Origin: Monosporascus cannonballus
Taxonomy: Eukaryota > Ascomycota > Sordariomycetes > Xylariales
Assembly: GCA_004154925.1 (NCBI GenBank)
Contig: QJNS01000195.1
Coordinates: forward strand, 62,001-126,000
Reading direction: 5' to 3'
DNA: 64,000 nt
The position numbers were made by a program, and so were the translations under genes. Shown here in pieces: positions 43,482 through 56,749 of the stretch. The notes beneath the pieces are model-generated. The model saw only the letters and a list, made by a program, of their open reading frames with translations. It did no database searches and was not told the DNA's origin. Numbering within the stretch: position 1 is the stretch's first letter; every line of letters starts with the position of its first letter.

Positions 43482-46400
43482 CTAGGCTGCCAAGGTCCCT
43501 CCACGCTTTAGGCTCATGGTAGCCCCGTTCGCCAAACCTCCGACGACGCCGGGTTGGTGCGCAAAGCTCGTGCGATTCGTCGCCCCCAGTTCATCCCTTC
43601 CGACTAGGAAGCTCTCGGGAGGACCGAGATAACTCTGCCTGACGCCGCCCAGATCCACCACGATCTTCTGCACGATGACGCTAGGCGCCAGGCCCCAGAC
43701 GCGGAGCGTATAGGCGCCCTCCGAGGGCACGTCCCAGGTCGTCGTGGTGTTGTGTTTGGGATCCAGGCCCCAGACGGCGTCCGCGACGGCCGATTCCCAG
43801 CCCTTGGGCATATTTTCGCCGATGCTGGGCCCCACGAAGCTGTTGACCTGCGGTGTCGCAGCTTCTGCTCCCGCCGGGGAAAGCGATACGGCGTACTTTA
43901 CCGGATCTTCGTCGGACAGGTAGTTCTGCGTCGGCGAAAGGTAGAGCGTCACGTTGGCAACCGATGTGTTGGTGAAGAAGTATATGTCGTACTCGAGCGC
44001 CGGCGCCGTCTCCGGCGTGAGCTGCAGCGTAGTCTGCGGCCACAGAGTAACGCCGCCGAGCGTGCGCCCGTAGTTCTTCAGTGTGTGGTAGGTGATTTCC
44101 GGGTCCGCTTGGTCCGCCGGCATGTAGATGCGCTGGTAGTGCGGTCCCTCGATCGATACGTGCGCGTCGGACTCCACGAAGCCTTCGGTGAAATTCGATG
44201 GAATCGAGCGCAGGTTGATGGGAACCTCTACGATGGGTTCGGCGTACCAGCTGGTGAAACCTTCCCGACCGCAACCGGCAATGAAGTTGATAGTGGCCAT
44301 GGTGTCATTGACGACCTGAGGCGCATTTTCCCAGTCGATCGAAACGAACACGCGCGTATCGGCGCCGTTATTCGGTCCCACTGTTCCCTTGGTCTGCGAC
44401 AATACCACCCAGGGTAGGTCTACTTCAGCCGACCAATCGCAGTCCAGAGCCCCTCGGGAAAAGACATCGAACCATCTTGTAGGTGGCCCATAGGGGTCTA
44501 GTGGTGGAAGTGCGAGATCTGATGCAGTATTGGGATGCCACTGGTCATCTCCCGGGACGGTAGCATTCGACCCTTCGACCGCGATGCCAACCTCACCTGC
44601 TATTGATGACACCGCGCCCTGAACATAGTATAAAGCCGGTAACATGTTTCGCATAGGTTGTTGCCAGTATCCGTTGAATCCGAAGTGCGTTTCTGTAGTC
44701 ATGTGAGGTTGGCACAACCAAAGACCATCACCGGAATTTCCACTTACGGTCGAGCATACGCCTCCACTTCCCATCGAGAAGCTGATCCCACCTGGCTGTG
44801 AGTTCTCCATCGGCCTTGAAGTCGCCAAGAATATCGGCGATCACGTCGTTCGCCGCGTTTCGGCGTTGGTGAGCCCAGACCGAGTTCCTCCTGGAGTTGA
44901 TATGTACCTTATGGAGAATCTGGCCACCTAGGATCGGATGCAAGATCATCTCGAAAAACGCCGGCTTGTAGGCGTCATCGAGCTCGTCGTATACCGCTTG
45001 TGCGTCATCCGCAAGAGCAGCCCATTGCTCCAAGACTGCATCTCCCTCGTTGTAGTTGATGGTAGAATAGACGTGAGGCTCGACTAGTTCGAATTTTCTC
45101 CTCGCCGCGTACATACCATACCGGGTCATGATGTTCGTGATATCGGCTGCGAACTCCGACCCAAACTCACGGGCCGCCCAAGCGCGAGTCCAGTCACTGA
45201 CGTTATTTAATGACCACTTGTTGATATCATACGCCATGTCAAGGAAGTGGGTAAGGGGGATCTCAAGAGGCTTCAAGTCTCCCACGTTGACAATCCAGAT
45301 CCTGTCGGCGCCGTGCTCATAAGCAAGCTGCATTTGCTCTGCGGTCCTCTCTAACTGTATCGTGTTGATCCATTTATAGCTCCTGGGGCCACCGACGTAG
45401 TCAAAGTGGTAGTACACGCCGGCGCCGCCAGACCTAGACTTTTCATCTTTAATGGGCACTCTCCGAAGGTTGCCCCAGTTATCATCGGCCCATAGGAGAG
45501 TGATGTCTTCGGGAACCGTCAGCCCTTCCAGGATATACGTCATGACCTCTTTGTACAGGCACCAGGTCTGCGGGACCTCCGTGGCGTCAACCCCGAGCAC
45601 GTCCTCGATAATTGCTCGCTGGTTGTGGACGAGGGTCTCCAGCATCCCGACGATAACATCAACACCAAGACCTTCGATCGCCGTATCGCCGGTACCTCGC
45701 ATGCCCATAGTCCACAGGCTGTTTCTAGCATAAGGCTTTGCCCGCTGCGCTCCGTATACGAAGTACTCGTCGATCGTCTTGTTGTTCTCGTTGTATGCCC
45801 ACTCGCCCAGGCCATTGGATTTGTAAAAATTTCCAAACTCGTTCTGGGCCCGCATCATCGGCTCTGTATGCGAGCTCCCGAGCACGACCTCCCACGCATC
45901 AGCGAGAGGCTGGTTGGCGGGATCATCGATCTCGAACATGGTCCCCCAGACCGCGGGCCAGAGGTAGTTCGCGCGCAGCCGGAGTATGATCTCGAACACG
46001 TTCGCGTAGAAGTCGGCGCCGTAGCCCACGCCGTAGGGCGTATCCGGGTAGTTCGCCTGCACCCATCCCGACAAGCCGGGCATCTCGTCGTTGAGGAACA
46101 AGCCGCGATACTTGACCGATGGCGGGCCCTGGACTTTCCCCTCCGGCAGCACGAAGATGTTCTCGTTGCGCCGCACGGGCACGTCGGCCCACCAGTACCA
46201 CGGGCTCACGCCGATCTGCTCGCTGATGTCGTAGAGGCCGAAGATGGTCCCGCGGGGGTCACTGCCCGCGACGACCACCGCCTTTGGGGAGCCGGGTATC
46301 GGCTCCTCGACTATCCGCGTCGTGAAGGACTCCCACTTCCCCTCGATCTCGGAGACGTCCAGTTTCCCGGCGTTAACCAGGTCGTCGATGACTTTGGAGT

Positions 46401-46879
46401 GCCCCAGCGTACCCGCGATGATCACAGTGTTTTCGGCTGAGGGGTCGGCGTAATCTGGGCCGTAGAAATAACGGGTACCGTTCGTAGAATACTGCTCATT
46501 TGTCAGCCGGATTTTCATCCTCTGTTAAGGATTTACGCTAGTTTCATCGACGCATGGCACTTACATGTGTGTAATTGGTTGATATGGGATTATACTCGTA
46601 CGCCGCCGGCTGCGCCTCCTTCTTTCCATTGCTGAGCGTGAAGTTGGTTCTAGTCACCCGTCCGAAGTCTTTGGCCAGATCGCCTGCCGCTCGGATGACA
46701 CCCCAGTAGTCGTTGTCGGACACGAGGATCTGCGGCTGCGAAACGGAACCTCCGGCAACCTGGAACGCATTTGGGCGGTCGGTGAAGGTGATGATGGGCT
46801 GTTGTCCTAGGGCGTGCACCAGAGGCGCCAACGCGGCAGTAGCTACCGCCAGCGACGGTGGTCCCTGTAGTAGCCTCAT
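43482..46879 (-). CDS. GH115 xylan alpha-1,2-glucuronidase, secreted
   Basis: Three exons on the minus strand (46879-46565, 46521-44748, 44692-43482) give 1099 residues. Introns are 43 and 55 nt with GTAAGT donors. The ATG at 46879 (ACCATGAGG) opens a secretion signal (about residues 1-22, rich in Leu and Ala, ending near HALGQQ). GH115 features follow: VVVAGSDPRGTIFGLYDIS, WYWWADVPV, RGLFLNDE, VGYGADFYANVFEIILRLRA, LLWADDNWGN, YYHFDYVGGPRSYKWINT, and MLDQTHFGFNGYWQQPMRN formed across the second intron. These enzymes remove (4-O-methyl-)glucuronic acid from xylan. Length is typical and the C-terminal beta-rich part (to residue 1099) is complete. The protein should be extracellular and N-glycosylated (several N-x-S/T sites). 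I infer a role in plant cell-wall degradation. Confidence 0.95.
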
Positions 46880-48985
46880 GGTGCGTAAGGTGTGTAACCG
46901 CAAGTACTTGACGAGACGCGTAGCTCACGGAGGCTTGAAAGCGGAGCTATGGGCGCATTCACCACCACAGGGAACCGAACCACCTTCATGATGGAGGGGG
47001 GATGGTGCAACTTAATATACGCAACCCAAGGAGCCGGGTTACCGTCTCATAACCGAGGGTTACCCATTCCGTCCGGGGTTCCGTGTGGTCTGGATCCAGC
47101 ACCTGAACTCCGGGGGGTAAAGGATCCCCGCAAAAGCATGGCGCCCCATATCGAGGTATCCGCCAAGCAGGTTCGTATCTGGTATTGCAACGACAATGAT
47201 GCGAGCTCCGCATCTATATGTGCCATACACACACAGTCGAGCCTGCATCTTTGGAGAAGTACGCAGACTTGTATAGCAAGGTTGGTGGGCGCCCGAAAAA
47301 TGCCCTCACGAGGATTTGGGGTTGCCGGGCCTGCGGGCGCTAGCTGGCTGCCCGGTCCGGCTCACCGCAGGCCCAGGACATCCACTTTCGACATTTCCAA
47401 TGCCTCCTCCGCACCGCGCTAAGCCCTCTGTAGCGTAGCCTCACCAGTTTTTTGGATGCTGCGTTGGACCAGCCAGGGCGGCACGTAGGCTAAATTGACG
47501 ATCTTGCTCCTTGGTATCCTCGGCGCGGAGCGAATCCGTACAATGACAAGAAATGTCTGATGTTGAGAGACGTCAGTATTTACAAGATCATGCATTTTCG
47601 CCCCAAAAGGCATGTTTCCCCATATTCTTCAGGTCTTGGGATACATGTTGTCGTTTCTCTGCTGTCGCCGTATGATGCGTGCGGTTGGAGACGATGCTGC
47701 GGGGATTATGGGGGCTGCGGAGATTATGGGGGCTGCGGAGAAGATGAGGTCGAGATGCAACGCGCTGCATTTAGCCGGAATATGGAAGTGGAGTCGCATA
47801 TATTCTTGCAACCGACATATACCTGCTGGTATGATCCCATTCCAAGTCAATAGTGACGGCATTTCCAACCGAAAAGGGCTATTGCTCCTGACAGTGCTCC
47901 ATCTCAGCACAGAATTTTCCGTGTGCGAAGGTCAGTGTGCTGGGTAGTGGCTGCATTCACCCTAGGTAATGCTGCTACTCTGCAGCGTCTATAGCAGGTA
48001 TGTTCTTCAGTTTTTCGAAGCACGTATATCGTAGGTTAATACACTTAGGCCCGCCTGGGGGTTCACTAACCCCAGTCTCTTATGCCGTCGATAAGCTCTA
48101 TCAAGCTGAAAAACGTCTCGGCCAGCGAGCGAGCGCCTAGGGGCAGTCATGACATTTCCAAGTCATGAGAATATCTACATTTTAGCCGTCAAGTCGTCGT
48201 ACGAGAAACTTCATATGTGCTAATTAATCAACTTCTCTCAGTTCAGAAAGGATATCAAGCGATCTAGCATATATCTCAGCGCGGACCTTTAGTGACACAG
48301 CCGGTAGCGTGCTACGCCGTCCTCTTTGCAGCTTATCCCGTCCAGCACACTGGAGTTATGTTATGGTTTGGAGCTCACCCGTGAGGATTTTTAATGTTTC
48401 ATTCTGCGAGGGATGACTTGAATGGCAGACCACACGTACTAACATTCGACCCTTAGTCGTGGGAGTGTTCGGCTCTGTGCAACTCGTGTAAGGGGGTCGA
48501 TATCCAGTGGCGAGAAGCAACCTCTGACTAAAGCCACATAAAGCTGGAGAACGACCAATAGCATCAACATGTTATATATAGCGGTCCTAAGTTGGAAATA
48601 TAAGTTGATTCGACAGACGAAGCTACACCTCTGCCGTTCCTTCATCCCGCGTTCACTAGATTTGAACTATAAGTGTTCTCGATTAGAGGCGCCCGGGTAA
48701 TACCCTCCTCCGGAATGCTGATTGGCCATCGTTTACTATCTGCGAAATCCTAAGCCCTACCGTTCTTCTGGTGTCTTGTTGAGCTCCTAGTGATAACCAG
48801 TTTCCATCGATCCACCGACCAACTAGGCTACGAACGCTGCGGCTGTGCGTGACCTGCCCAGCTCCCTTATTCCAGGAAAAGTTACGACAACAACGCACCC
48901 GCAGTATCAGTTGAACGCAAGTTATCTTGGCAAGTGAGAGCTGCTTGTGAATAATACCATTAATAAGCCTCCATATAGAGACGAC
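46880..48985. other. 5' flank of the GH115 gene, otherwise empty
   Basis: No gene is supported. A 157-codon plus-strand frame (46949-47422) lies in the promoter area and shows no motif. An 18-bp tandem duplication is present at 47704-47739. Confidence 0.45.
47704..47739. repeat. 18-bp tandem duplication
   Basis: Two adjacent copies of GATTATGGGGGCTGCGGA lie 0.8 kb upstream of the GH115 start. A partial third copy follows. Confidence 0.8.
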
Positions 48986-49580
48986 ATAATTATACGATAA
49001 AATATAAAAGAGGCTCAAAAGATAATAAAAAGAAAACTAACTATAAAAGTGTTAAAACATATAAAATGTATACAGCATTAAACTGAAAATAACACGGTAA
49101 AATAAACTTTTATAAAAGATTAACTAATAATGTTAAATTAAAGAAACGAATTTTACTAAAATAAAAAATTATAAAAATGCGAAACTAAACTAACAGTAAA
49201 TATAACTCTTAAAAGGTATAGTATAAAGTTATTTTAAGTTATCCTTACAAATTGTAATACGAAATTTTATAAAATAATTCGATTATAAATCATTTAAAAA
49301 CACTACTTTTCACCCATAATTGTAGATAAACGTATTTGAACAAAAGATGAAAATATATAAAACTGTAGTTATATAATATATTAAATATATAAAGCTTAAA
49401 ATTAAAATTACTTTTAGAAAAAAAGATGTTTAAAGCAATTAATGCAGTTTAACGTATAAAGTATAAGACTGTTAATACTAAACTACGAAATAAAATTCGA
49501 TATAAATATTAAATAATAACGTAAAGAGTATAGTACAAAGACATAAATATGTTACTATTTTAATTATATTAATGTAAGAT
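48986..49580. repeat. AT-rich block of unknown origin
   Basis: GC drops abruptly from about 50% to well under 25% at about 48990. I can read no retroelement domain here in any frame. The likely explanation is a heavily RIP-mutated repeat whose identity is lost. Confidence 0.6.
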
Positions 49581-49784
49581 AATGGACAGCTGTGAGCTGG
49601 GTGAAGTGATCTCCGACCAGTCGTAGAGCAGATTTCAAAAAGTGAGTATATTAGGTTATTTCTATCTGGCGTTTCCCAATAGCTGCCAGATGGTGGATTT
49701 ATATTAGTAAGTGGGTCGGTGGCAGATTGGTGGCTGGTCGGCTACCAGCCTTATTCTCATAGAGGCTGTATTCTCACAAAATTT
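49581..49784. other. GC-normal island between AT-rich blocks
   Basis: About 200 bp of near-normal composition separates two heavily mutated blocks. It contains short inverted motifs (GGTGGCTGGTCGGCTACCAGCC near 49730-49751 in part). No terminal repeats or target duplication can be defined by eye. Confidence 0.5.
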
Positions 49785-52733
49785 TACGAAACAAAAAGTT
49801 CAAATAAATGCCAGATACGGAAAAAACATTTCAGGATATTAAGAATACGATTATTAACGAATTAATATTAATTATGTACGATCCAAACCGCCCCGTTAAA
49901 CTAAAAACCGATATTTCGGATTACGCATTAGGCGTAGTAATCAGATAATAAGATAATTAAAGCAAATTATATCTTATTATATTGTTTTTTTATAAATTAA
50001 AAAGAGCTAAATTTAATTACGGTATTCCAGATAGAGAATTTATGGCCATTATTATAATATTTCGAAAATTCAGGTATTTCTTAAAGAGAAATTTGCACTA
50101 ACTAAAGGTTTATACGGATTATTAAAATTTTACCCGATTTACTATAACCAAAGAACTTATCGGACGATAATTTCGTTACGCGAAAAAATTGGCGAACTTT
50201 GATTTTATTATTATTTATAAAAAAAGCTCAAAAAATAATAAAGCAAATATTTTAAATAAGCGACCAAACCTCGGAAAAAAAATTGGTTAAAATTAGCCAT
50301 ACAATTTTCGATACCACTATAAAAAATATTTACGCCCGCGATAAATTACGATAATTCGGGTAATACCTTTCGATATATACCAGAAAATCTAGCAATATAA
50401 CGATAATCTTCTAAAAATATCAAAAAATGGACAAAATACAAATTCTAAAAAAATACTAAAAAAATCTAATACAAAACATATATAAATATCAGTTATACGG
50501 ATATCTAGAAATCTACAAAATCTTAAAACGGTTTTGGCGTGTGTGTTTCTTTCTTGGAATAAAATTAACAGTACAAAAAGTTATACGGCAATACGATATT
50601 TACGCCAAAACGAAGGTATAACGATATAAAATATACCGAAAATTACAGCTATTATTAATTGCAGAGTGGTTATGGTGTTTGGTTGTGTTTGGTTTTATTA
50701 TTGGGTTTCGTGTCAAAAAACATAATTACAGAAATATATTACGATAACATTTTCGTAATCGTCGACCGATTTACAAAATTTTCTTATTTCTTACCATATT
50801 ACGAGGATATAAATTCCGAAAAAATAACATATATTTTTTTCAAATAAATTTTTAGCATATACAAATTATTAATAAAAAATATTTTAGACAGAAAATCGAT
50901 ATTCGCATTTAAATTTTAACAAGGTCTTATAGTATAAATCGGCCTAAATTACAAATTATCCAGTGTATTTAAACTTTAAACAGATAAACAAACGGAATAA
51001 ATAAATTAAATTTTAGAAATTTATTTACGATATTATATTAATTACGAATAAAATAACTAAGTTAAAAGGTTATTAATCATATAATTAATATATAATACCA
51101 GGTATTATAAAAATATTAAAATAATACTAATAAACGCAAATTTCGATTTTATTTTAGAAATTTACAAAATAATACGCGATGATAATCCAATTAATATCAA
51201 AATAATCTTTACGTTAAAATAATTACGTTAATTACACCAAGAAATACAAATAGAACTAGAATTCGTACGTAATCAAATAAGCAAATATTATAACTAAAAA
51301 AGGTTAAAAAAACTAATTTTCGAAAAGGAGAAAATGGTTTTCCTTTTCACTAAAAACATTTAAATAAAACGACCTAACAAAAAACTTAATTTTAAATATA
51401 TCGATATATTTAAAATCATTCAAAAAATCTCATAAAATAATTACTAATTGAAATTTCCGCCAAAAGTCAAATTCTATTTAAATTTTTACGGTTTCTTATT
51501 CAAATTAACAGTAAATATAATCAAAATACATATGGCACAAAATAATATAAAAATGGAAAACGAATAAATATACGAAATAAAAAAAAAAAATCTTCGATAT
51601 GCGAAAACAAAACGGATTTCCCCAATACCTAATTAAATGGAAAAAATACCTAAATTCCGAAAACACTAGAGAACTTATTAAAAACTTTATTAACGCCTAA
51701 TATCTATTAAAAAAACTTTTATCAACAATAACGGAACTATCAAAAATAATTGCGTCCCAATTAACGTTTTTCACGGACTAATTAATAAACGACCAATAGG
51801 TAGATTTAAGGTTAAACTAGTCGAAAGGAACTACGGCCTTTGCCGATATGGCCTAGGCGGCCTCCAGTTCGGCCTGTTTTTCTTAACGTTCCAATTTATC
51901 CAACTTCTTTAAGGACCGAAACTTACGAAATAATATGCGCGTTATACGGTTGGCCTATAATTTCTTTATTTTCGAAGCCGGCGAACCTTAACTTGTACTT
52001 ATTCCTTTTTTTTCTTAGTTTTCTCAAATTCCGTTTTAACCTTAAGGTAATTAAAAATAAGCTTTTTAAGTTAAGAAGTAAAAAAACTGTTAACGTTACA
52101 AAGATCTTGGTTCCGCGTTATACATTTTTCGCATCGGAAAAAATCTGACGAAAAAAAATAATAAAATAACAATCCGCACCGAATATAGTAAGAATACATA
52201 GATATATTCATAATTAGAAAAATAATTAACTTAAGCAAATTATTTCGTTTCTTCGTTTTTCTATTAATTGGTTTTTTAATATGATTCGATATAATAATAA
52301 AAGGAAAACTTACAGAAAAAAAAAGATTTCGGGGCGAAAATTATGAAAAAAAAAAGAATCGTATTATAATCTAACAGGTTACAGCCTCGGAAAACGGTCG
52401 TAATAAGAAAATAACTAAGCCATATAGGTCGAAGTTATGTAATAGCTTGATAAGATCGATCATAAAACTTATAAAGCCATAATTCGATAGGATCGATCGT
52501 AAAGCCCATAAAGCCAGATACGATAGGACTAAAAAAATCAAGATATATATGTTTATTATTTTTATAATTTAGATAGTTTCAGCTTATAATATAATATCGT
52601 TACTCAAGGCATCCTTAGAATTACGAAACATAATACGTTATTATATCTATTGCTCAGATTCCCACGATACTCCTGTCAACATAAACCCGTACGACTAAGG
52701 TTTAATAGTTGGTTAAATCCCCTAGCCGTTACA
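49785..52733 (+). mobile_element. 5'-truncated Ty3/Gypsy chromovirus copy B, RIP-degraded
   Basis: It begins abruptly at the end of the reverse transcriptase (DTEKTFQDIK). It continues through RNase H (DISDYALGVVI, then KLKRAKFNYGIPDREFMAII), integrase (FVIVDRFTKFSYFLPYY at about 50756) and a chromodomain (GFPQYLIKWKKYLNSENT at about 51620). The antisense-ORF region (51800-52150) and a 3' LTR complete it. Stops are scattered throughout. Sequence and order match copy A at 55179-62042, so it is the same family. LTR, gag and most of RT are missing at the 5' side. Confidence 0.85.
52362..52733 (+). repeat. 3' LTR of copy B
   Basis: This 372-bp LTR begins TATTATAATCTAACAG, a mutated TGTTATGACC start, and ends CTAGCCGTTACA. 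Its 3' half matches the LTRs at 55179, 61605 and 63071. Its 5' half is diverged. Confidence 0.75.
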
Positions 52734-55178
52734 CTACTAGCTTTTAGAACTTGGTTATAACCATTTTCCGGAAATTCCTGGATAAGTTTATGTTCGTTTA
52801 TTTCGATAACATCCTTATTTACTTAGAAACTCTAAAAGAGCATAAAAAGCATATGGCCTAAGTACTTAGAACTTTGGACGAAGCAAATATTCGAATTAAC
52901 CTAGCCAAAAACGTATAACATATACAAAAACTAAATTTTTTAGGATTTACTCTCACCTCCGGCCAAATCCAGATTTAACGTTCCAAGCTGAAAATAGTTA
53001 AAAACTGGCTTACTCCTAACAAGGCGACCGTTACAAATGTCTGCCAAATCTTAGGATTTACGGGTTATGTACGTAATTTAATCAAGAGATATAAAGACAT
53101 AATTAGGCCATTAACGAAACTTACCCCCAAAAAGTACGTTAAAAAAGAATTCGAACTCCTAAAAAAAACCAAAAAAGCATTTTAAAAACTGAAGGAATTA
53201 ATTACCAATGGACCTATCGTCAGAATGCTAAACTTAAACAAGAAAAAATGCTTAAAAACAAATATTTCGGACTATACCCTGGGCGCAATCTTGGAACAAC
53301 AAAAGGATAATAGCAAATAGTACCCAATAGCATAATATTTAAAAGCATTCCCAAATACAAAACTCAGATACTAGATTTACGACAAAAAACTATTAGCAAT
53401 TATTAACGTTTTTAAGAAATAAAAACCTTTCCTTAATAAAACTAAAAAACCCTTTAATATTTGCTTTAACTATAAAACTCTTACTTATTTTATAAAAACT
53501 AAAAAATTAAACAAATAATATAAAAAATAAATAATTTTTCTATCTAGATTTAATTTCAAAATCCATTATATTAAAGGAAAACAAAAAACATCCAGGCGGA
53601 CATTTTTAGTTGCAAAAAAGATTACGATTTTAAAGTTCCCAAAAAAATGCAGATATTATAGTATAACAAAAACAGCACGGTACAATTATGCGAAATACTA
53701 AAAAAACCAATTCCAGAACTCTTAATACGATTCCGAAATTCCTACGATATAAAGGAACAAAAAGAAGTCCAACAGCTAAAAAGATAGCCAAAAGATCAGC
53801 TACTATATAATGGCAAAATCTATGTTCCCAAAGATCAACAAAAACAATTTGTGAAAAAATTCCATAAAGATCCACTGCACGGATATTAAGAAATTTTCAA
53901 AACCACTAGACGATCACAAGAAAAATATAACTTTTTAAAGTTACGCCGTATAATTAAAAAAGTAATCAAAAACTATAATGTTTATAACAAAACTAAGGTA
54001 GCACACTATAAACCCTATGGATTACTACAACCTACTAATATTCCTAATAAGGCGTAGAACACTATAACTTAGGACTTCATCATTAACTTACCTCTATCGA
54101 AAAACTCAGTCACTAAAATAAAATACGACGGAATATAGGTAATTATTAACAAACTTACCAAATATAAGTACTTCTTATCCTTTAAACAAACGTAACAATA
54201 GAACAATTAACCTATACCTTTATCAAAAGCTACTTCGATAAACATGGAATACTAGAAAAAATTATTCCGACAAAAATACGCTTTTCATTTCAAAATTCAG
54301 CACCAACTTTTTCAAACAAATTGGTACTAAGCTTAAATTCTTAACAACGTATCATCTATAAACGGATGGACAAATAAAACGACTTAATCAAACTGTGAAA
54401 CAATATTTTCGAAATTACGTTAATTACTAACAAAATAACTAGGTAAAACTTTTACCACTAGCACAAATCGCTTACAACACATCTGTTAACCAAGACATGG
54501 GTATATCCCCTTATATAACTATATATAGACATAAAGCAGAAACTCAGCGACCAGAATAATTATTTATTAAGGTACAAAGAGTTGCCATAATCGCCCCAAG
54601 AACAGAAACATTAATAACAAAAATCAAAACGATCCAGGCCCGTTTCCAAAACGAATTAAGATTTCTCTAACAAAAAATAACGCAATATTAAAATAAAAAA
54701 GTTAAAAGACCAATTTTAACGAAAAAAAAAACAAAGTTTACTTATTATACCGGAGGTAAAACGCAACTTCGAACATCTTACAAATCAAAACAAAAAAAAC
54801 CCAGCGACAAATTCGATTTTAAGAAACTTGGCCCATTCAAAACTGAAAAAATCATTTCCAAAACCAATTATCGACTATCGCTACCCAAAAATATAAAAAT
54901 ACACACTGTTTTTTACATTTCTTTGTTAAAACCAGCTCTTAAAAACGCCCCGTTAAAAAAGACTTAAAATTGGAAAAAGACTTTAACGAATATAAAATCG
55001 AACAAATACTAGATTCTAAAATGGTCAAAAACAAAATCCAATACCTAATCAAATAAAAAATAGTCACATAAAAAATACGTAAAAACCACTTAACTACTTA
55101 ACGAATGCGATGGACCTAATTAAGACGTTTTATCGCCAGAATCCTGTTATGGCTTGGTCCACCGTAAGAGCTCCAGTA
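52734..55178 (+). mobile_element. Second Ty3/Gypsy element C, pol fragment, RIP-degraded
   Basis: This pol differs from that of copies A and B. In order it shows RT with the catalytic YxDD box reading YFDN (52799-52810), NFLGFTLTSGQIQ (from NFLGF), ILGFTGYVRNLIKRY, RNase H (TNISDYTLGAILEQQK), integrase, TYHLxTDGQIKRLNQTVKQY, and a chromodomain that ends NAMDLIKTFYRQNPVMAWS. Its 5' part is absent. Element A is inserted near its end. The frame resumes at 62043, where the stop codon lies four codons on. Many stops make it inactive. Confidence 0.8.
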
Positions 55179-55617
55179 TGTTATGACCTAGCAGCCTTGG
55201 CTTCTCCAAAAGGTCGGAAAGCTTAGGAGCTTAGGCCCCGACCATGCCAAGAGGGTCACGTGACTGGCTCAAAGAGACTCAATGTACTTGATTGGTGTTG
55301 CAAGGATTTGGCGCCTTGAGCCAGATGAGCCAGAAGATGGGCTTAAGGGGGCTTAAGGGCACTTAAAGGGGACAACTTACCAAAGTATGTTTTGAGCTAA
55401 CTTAAGCAGCTTAAGCCAGAATAAAAATATATACGCTTATTATTTTTATAATTTAAATAGTATTAATTTGTAATAATATTTCCTTACCCAAAGTACCCTT
55501 AGTATTACGAAATATAATACGTTATTATATTTATTATTCAGATTCCCATAATATTCCTGCCAATATAAACCCGTCGATTTAAGGTTTAATAATTGGTTAA
55601 ACCGCCTAGCCGTTATA
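55179..55617 (+). repeat. 5' LTR of element A
   Basis: The 439-bp LTR starts TGTTATGACC and ends CCGTTATA (mutated CCGTCACA). The first 240 bp keep near-normal GC and few RIP changes. The rest is AT-rich. TATATACG at about 55427 is a candidate TATA element. Confidence 0.88.
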
Positions 55618-55774
55618 CGTTACAAGCTTTTATTCAATAATACCGTTAAACTCTGAGTAATATTTAACATTATTAAAATATTAACCAGTATTTAAGAAAT
55701 CTTTATTTAGCAGTTTCAGGTTCGAATTCGGGAGTTAGAAAAAAAAGTTCGACAACTTAAGGTTACGCCTGCCT

Positions 55775-56650
55775 AACCCTTTTTTATTCGTATAAAGTTA
55801 AAAAAACCAAAATCTTACGATGGAAAAAGCAACCCTTAGATTTTCCTAATTTAAGCACGAATTTACCTTCGCTTCTTAAATTTTAATAACCCAGCGGATA
55901 TGGTCCTAGTAGTAGGAATATGCCTAATAGGAAATGCGGCTAATTAATTTGAACCTATTATGAGAAATTTCCTAAAAGTAAAAGAAATAAATAGGGAGGA
56001 TTTTACTAATAAGATTTTTTTAACCTATACCAATTTCGAAAATAAAATGCGCGATAATTTCGGTAATCCGGATAAAAAACGATTAACGGCTTAATAATTC
56101 CTATAATTCCGATAAAAAGGATTTACGTCCAAGTACGCCGTAACCTTTAAAAGTTTTGCGGCTAAAACGGAATGGGGAAATAATAAAACCGACGTTTTTA
56201 TCGATATATTTTATAAAAGGTTAAAAAATAATATAAAAAATAAAATTATTTGGATTAAACGATTAGTTATATTAAATCGGTATATTATAAAGGCAATTAA
56301 AATTGATAATCGATAATTTAAAAAACGATAAAAAAAAAGATAATATGTCCCGCGTTCGGGATATAAGTCCAATTAGGGGAAAAAAAACGTACCCCTTATT
56401 TTTTACAGAACGGCGTTAGAACCTATAGAACTTGGCGTTACCCATAAATAAAATTAAAGCTAGATTAAATGCTTTAATTACGGCAAAACGGGACATAAAG
56501 CTTATAAATATAAGAAACCTAAGAAATTACGACAAAATAATCAGACCCTTATACCGGAAAAATAACTCAGGAATAATTAAGGAAACGATAATAAAGCTAT
56601 TAACATAATTCAAACCAAATATGCATTAGGTTTTAAGCAAAAGGTTTAAC
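55775..56650 (+). pseudogene. gag of element A
   Basis: Broken Gag frames include KPKSYDGKSNP, NPADMVLVVGICLIG and KSFAAKTEWGNN. The zinc knuckle at 56470-56511 reads CFNYGKTGHKAYKY, in which the second and fourth ligands of C-x2-C-x4-H-x4-C have become Tyr by G-to-A change. Non-functional. Confidence 0.75.
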
Positions 56651-56749
56651 TGAACCCATCCTAATAAAAAATTCGACGAAAAATGCGAAAAGTTAGGAAG
56701 CTGGTTTAATAGGAATTACGAATATAACAAGAGGCATTATAAGGATAGC

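Noticed and set aside
46949..47422. 157-codon plus-strand frame upstream of GH115
   Set aside because: It lies in the promoter area, has no domain and has an atypical composition.
51840..52148. 102-codon plus-strand open frame in copy B
   Set aside because: It is the reverse side of the antisense-ORF region that is shared with copy A, and the plus-strand reading has no counterpart there.
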